Positions 59,999 to 64,000 of a stretch of DNA of 64,000 bases are shown here, piece after piece. The stretch spans positions 41,011,035 to 41,075,034 of the forward strand of contig NC_079209.1 in the NCBI RefSeq assembly GCF_026745355.1, read 5' to 3'. The translations under genes and the position numbers were made by a program. Source of the DNA: Beta vulgaris subsp. vulgaris (taxonomy: Eukaryota; Streptophyta; Magnoliopsida; Caryophyllales; Amaranthaceae). How positions within the stretch are numbered: the stretch's first letter is position 1; the number at the start of each line of letters is the position of its first letter. Under the pieces are notes generated by a model that did not search any database, was not told where the DNA came from, and was given only the letters and a program-made list of their open reading frames with translations.

Positions 59999-60193
59999 GT
60001 GAATAAATGTAAATTCGAGGTTTGTTAAGTGTTGATTGTGTTTTGTGTATCTTAAGTGTGATTAGTTAGCAGTTCGGAAGTGCGGGTTGTTACAGGTGTG
60101 AATAAATGTAAATTCGAGGTTTGTTAAGTGTTGATTGTATTTTGTGTATCTTAAGTTTGATTAGCTACCAGCTCGAAAGTGCGGGCTGTCACA
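59999..60193 (+). repeat. Tandem duplication of the LTR A end (2 x 96 bp)
   Basis: 59999-60094 and 60098-60193 are two copies of the terminal segment, each ending in GTTACA or GTCACA. Only the outer copy abuts the TSD. Confidence 0.88.
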
Positions 60194-60198
60194 ACTCC

Positions 60199-61480
60199 CA
60201 TTTATGTATCCTTTATAGAAGCGAGTTTTCCTCTTCTCAATGGTTCAAGGAAGCCAAACAACTTGCCATAGAAGACAATGACTGGGAGGATATAGCGATA
60301 ACACCACCGGACGACTCTAGAGTTGTCCAATTTTCATCCTCTCAATTGGAAGTGCTGCGTAATCCTTGGAAAGTTACAATTATGAATAAGTGCTTAAGGA
60401 TTTCAATTAGGTCTTCCTTTATGACTCAACGTGTGCGCATCATGTGGAAGCCCAAAAAAAAAATTTGAGGCCATGGATTTGGGAAAAAATATTTTCCTAT
60501 TTAGATTCTCGCTAGCGGATGATTAAAAGTGTGCTCTTTTGGGAGGGCCCTGGTTTATTCAAGATTATATTCTCATGGTTACTAAGTGGCAACCAAATTT
60601 TAGACTGTCGGAGAACCCTTTCAATAGTATTATGGTTTGATCCGCTTCCTGGAGCTGCCTGTGGAGTATTATAACAAACACACTCTATTTGACATAGACA
60701 AAATAGAAGGCAAGCCAATTAGAGTTGACTATGCTACAAATCACCTAACCAGGGCCAGATATGCAAGATTTGCATTGGAGATTGATCTGAAGAGGCCATT
60801 GGTTTCACGAATTTGGGTGTCCAATGCTTGGCAAATGGTTGAATATGAGAATATTCATTTACTTTGCTTCAAGTGTGGAAGGATTGGGAATCTGAAAGAC
60901 AAATGTACAAGTTTAGTTAATGGGCCAATTGTTGCTACAAACTGAATGCTCTTCCTCGGGTAAGTCTTCAGACGAGAATGCTAATGGGCCATCTCCTACT
61001 TCTAAGCCCAACTTTCAACCAACACAGAACTCGAACCCTAAATTGGATAAACCTTGATCCTGGACTATGGTTAGTCATAGGAAAAAGGGTCTTAATCCTA
61101 CACGCAACAACAGAAAAATCTTATTGTTGCTAAACCTAATTCCCAATATTTTGACCCCTTGAAAAACAAAAAAAAAAACCCAAAACCTAATAACAAAGTT
61201 AATGGTCCAACTAATAGGAAGAAACCCTTTGTTTCCCAAGAAATTACCAACTCTGCTGCTAAAAGAAAGAACTTTGTGTGGGAAATCCCAATAATGATAG
61301 GATAACTTGTGTGAATTAAAAGATTACTCTTCCTTTCCTTCCATTCTTAATTCTGCCAAAAAACCACCCAATGGTGTACCTTTGTCCTATGCACTCCCGT
61401 CTGCTTCCTCTTTATATCCCATGCAAACTTCCTCCACTGCTATAACAACCTCTAACTTGCCTACTAATGAAACCTTGATT
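60199..61480 (+). pseudogene. LINE ORF1 (DUF4283 and zinc knuckle), broken
   Basis: A DUF4283-like RNA-binding region (60230-60650; SSQLEVLRNPWKVTIMNK and GGPWFIQDY blocks in different frames) is followed by the frame 60637-60945 with NAWQMVEYENIHLLCFKCGR and a degraded zinc knuckle (CFKCGRIGNLKDKC). A Pro/Asn-rich tail follows. This is the typical ORF1 of plant L1-type non-LTR retrotransposons, which coats the LINE RNA. Several frameshifts. Confidence 0.8.
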
Positions 61481-61988
61481 TAAGTTAACAATGTCCTCTT
61501 CTCAACCATCGTCAACAACTTCAAAGCCAGTAATAACAATACAAGAATCGTCGCCTTTGTCATTGACAAATGAATGCAACAATTCAGGCATGCAAGACGT
61601 CGCCACCCCCCCCCCCCCGATGGAAACCCCCCTCCCCCGATGGCAATCCCCCTCCCCCCCCCCCCTCTGGTTTTTGTACCTCCCTTGAGACGCCTGATGG
61701 TCCATCACTTGCAATTAGAAAGCAAAGAATTAAATGAAGAGAAGTTTCTAAACCTTACCTCTTTATATTTAATTCAAAAGGATGTGGTGGGACTATAATT
61801 GGAAATTCGATCCTGGCAACTTCCTCACACAATGAAGGAAATTCATGCAATGATGACTCCTCTCAAGATAGAGTAGGTATTGAGCTTGGGGGAAGCTCGG
61901 AATTGCAAGGAGTGGGACAAATACTTCCCACGGGAAGCATCCTAAAAAAGCCTCTATTGAGATGCGTTGTCCTCTTCCTAACTTCAAC
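61481..61988 (+). other. LINE ORF1-ORF2 region with poly-C tracts
   Basis: Degenerate Ser/Thr/Pro-rich frames. C homopolymers at about 61604-61617, 61627-61639 and 61649-61664 are separated by CGATGG words and cause frame changes. No domain recognised. Confidence 0.5.
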
Positions 61989-62775
61989 ATGAAGATTCTT
62001 ATGTGGAATGTACGTGGTGCAAATAGCAATGAATTTCTCTCTCATGCATGCAAAGTTCTACATACTCATAAACCGACGATTTTCATATTGGTTGAGACTA
62101 AAAACGACGAGGCTAGAGCCAATAGTGTTTCACATATTCTTGGGTTTTATAATTATAAAGTAGTCTCCCCCATTGGGGAAAAGAGGCAGTATATGGCTCT
62201 TTTAGAAGAATGAGGTTGAAATGATATATTACACTAAGGGGACGCCTAACTATTTTCACGCTCAATTTAAGGTGAAGCTTAATCAGTCGGAGTTCTGATT
62301 ACGAGAGTTCACGCTCCGAGTATCCCCTGTGATAGGCACCAAGTTTTGGAACTCTTTACAAGCCAATCTACCCCCACAAAACGTCCCTTGGATATTCTTA
62401 GGTGACTTGAATGAAGTCACAAATCAGTCTGAAAATTTTGGTGGAAGAATTTTCAACCCGAATCAATGCATCGACTTTGACAAGTTTATTGATGAGGCAT
62501 GCATGGTGGATTCATGGCTCCATGGCAACCCCTACACTTGAAATAATGTTAAAAGGTTTATGTCTAATCAAAGAGCGGCTTGATTGAGCTTTGGCAAACC
62601 TGAGTTGGTTAAACACCTACCCATCAACTCAAGTACTCTATCCCCCCTAAAACTTATTCAAGCCACTTCCCTATCCTTGTTAATCTTTGTAATGATAATT
62701 TTCATGGCTCTTTTCCTTTTTGCTGTCACGAAACATGGTTGTTAAATGATTCTTCCTCTTCTTTTTTCGTTCATA
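61989..62775 (+). pseudogene. LINE ORF2 endonuclease domain, truncated
   Basis: Starts at ATG 61989 with MKILMWNVRGANSNEF, the conserved opening of plant L1 endonucleases. FILVETK supplies the catalytic Glu and FLGDLNEV (62395-62420) the Asp/Asn; a YTWNN-like block lies near 62535 with a stop in place of Trp. Frames change at about 62212 and 62330. The domain nicks target DNA for target-primed reverse transcription. The reverse transcriptase is absent, cut off by the CACTA element at 62776 or lying beyond the window. Confidence 0.8.
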
Positions 62776-64000
62776 CACTACAAAAAAAACTACATATAGA
62801 GGCAATCCAAAATTGCATCTAAATATATATCTGTAGCCTCTAATGGTGTTTAGAAGCAATTTTCTCGCTGCCTCTAATTAGTCCGTCGCAAATAGTCCCT
62901 AATCCACCTTTTAGCCATTATTGATGTTGCCCCTAATGCACCTTTTAGAGACAACAATTATGTGTTGCTAATTTTGCCCCTAATCCTACCTTTTAGAGAC
63001 AGACAAGTTATGGTGTTGCTAATGTTGGTTGCCCCTAATCCCACCCTTTTGAGGCACAAAACTTGAATTGTTGCTAAAGCCACTTACATTTAGAGGCGAC
63101 CACCAGGCAGTCGCTAATTATAGGTTGCCTCTAATGCCATATTTTTGGGGCACACATGTTACGTTGGTGATAAGACCATTTATATTTAGAGGCAACCATA
63201 AGTTTGTCTCTAATTTTAAATTGCATCTATTGCTTAGTTTTTGGGGCACACAAATATTGTTTCTAAAACCACTTATGTTTAGATGCAACTATAAATTTTG
63301 CCACAGATTATATTTAGATGCAATTACGTTTCATAGGTTCAAAAAACATTTAGGGGTATTTATACATGTTGCTCCTAATTATATTTAGATGCAACTGTAA
63401 AATTTTATAAAATAGCTTTTTAGATGCACCAAATTATTATAATGATATTTAATAATGCTACGCAATTTTTAATATTATTTATTTATTTACTTATTTTGCA
63501 TAATAATTCAGAAAATTAACATAAATGGAAGAAAGAAATTATAGATTATCAAAGAAAGAAATATGCATTTATATAAAAGTGACCACTATACACAATCCAA
63601 AATAATATCCATAGATGGTGAAACATAATAACCTAGAAAGTTTTAACATAATCATTCCCGTATTCTAAGGAGCCAAAATCTAAGTAACTTAAGCTATATA
63701 ATAGAGATGCACCATATCTGCCAATCTGTTCCAAAAAGTATGTGCCCCAAAAATCTCCTAATTATGCAACTGCTGTACATCTTCACTAATAGTTATAAGT
63801 CGGGCTTAGTAATACCATGTAACCTCGTCGTCACTAACACTAGTATCACTGATAATCTCTATGATCTGATATTCTTCGCTTTCATAAGCTAGAGCAGAAT
63901 ATCCATCCCCTTTCAAGAGCTCTATGAGATGATCATCACTGTTTTCACTATCACTATCCTTATGTATGTCTTTTTGGTCAAAGATCATGACCCCGTTGTT
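62776..64000. mobile_element. CACTA element 3, left part, runs out of window
   Basis: CACTACAAAAAAAAC at 62776 is followed by many subterminal repeats of TTTAGAGGCAAC and TTGCCCCTAAT (62795-63400). The right end is outside the window, so the TSD cannot be tested; the left one would be ATA. A minus-strand acidic frame (63988-63806; HKDSDSENSDDHLIELLKGD) may be exon sequence of a carried gene. The rest, 63400-63800, is AT-rich with no feature. Confidence 0.8.

Larger units (their letters stand above)
42590..60193 (+). mobile_element. Solo LTR A (Gypsy-type), split by later insertions
   Basis: Starts TGTAATAGCC and ends CTGTCACA. TSD ACTCC lies at 42585-42589 and 60194-60198. The net length, without nested elements, is about 5.6 kb. 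The right end resembles the (inverted) end of solo LTR C: both have a word like GAATAAATGT-AATTCGAGG, then a GTGATTAG-like block and a CGGGCTGT end. It has no internal region, so it arose by LTR-LTR recombination. Pieces: 42590-46126, 49155-49180 and 58124-60193. Confidence 0.85.

Overview
This is a nuclear plant DNA window, most likely from a eudicot with a repeat-rich genome. It is AT-rich, and every recognisable protein belongs to a plant transposable element (TE): a Ty1/Copia SIRE-like element, Ty3/Gypsy Tat and Tekay-like elements, an L1-type LINE, MuDR-like, CACTA, hAT and Tourist-type elements. I see no intact ordinary host gene, rRNA, tRNA gene or CRISPR array. The window is a set of nested insertions, and many of their borders can be fixed by target-site duplications (TSDs) visible in the sequence.

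Left block, 1 to about 35000. The base layer is the 3' part of an old Tat-lineage Gypsy element: a broken RNase H/integrase on the plus strand (9308-10948); a long antisense reading frame with plant mobile domain (PMD) features running leftward from 19284 and ending in a coiled coil near 10985; a divergent promoter-like zone (four 29-bp repeats plus a TATA box, 19533-19684); an acidic plus-strand reading frame (30693-31288); and a probable 3' LTR from 32514. Inserted into it are a SIRE-type Copia (1-9307, its start outside the window), a 4.0-kb CACTA element with exon-like captured sequence (11531-15570), a 433-bp MITE (16650-17082), a 10.9-kb Tekay-like chromovirus (19777-30676) and a second CACTA element (32894-34580).

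Middle block, about 35000-42400. There are no genes. It holds small or degenerate DNA elements: a MITE of TTATC repeats, two long-TIR MULE-like elements with low-complexity cores, a hAT-type MITE with a perfect 8-bp TSD, a Stowaway-like element, a SINE-like stretch and a Tourist-like MITE. The rest is AT-rich DNA.

Right block, about 42399-64000. A broken L1-type LINE is split in its ORF1 region by a solo LTR (42590-60193, TSD ACTCC). That LTR was hit by a second solo LTR (46127-49149, TSD ATTAT) and, 26 bp further on, by a third in the opposite orientation (49181-58118, TSD ATGTT). Inside the third sits a 5.5-kb MuDR-like element (49652-55155, 9-bp TSD, TIRs of about 235 bp). This carries an intact GRF zinc-finger/transmembrane ORF and, convergent to it, a broken MULE transposase. 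The LINE is cut off in its endonuclease domain by a third CACTA element that runs out of the window from 62776.

Of the larger protein genes only the first 986 codons of the Tekay gag-pol and the 148-codon GRF protein are uninterrupted. The other polyproteins and transposases carry frameshifts or stops. Open points that deserve work are the divergent gene pair in the Tat element, the MuDR-like two-gene layout with a GRF protein, the captured exons in the CACTA element and the pre-gag ORF of the Tekay element.
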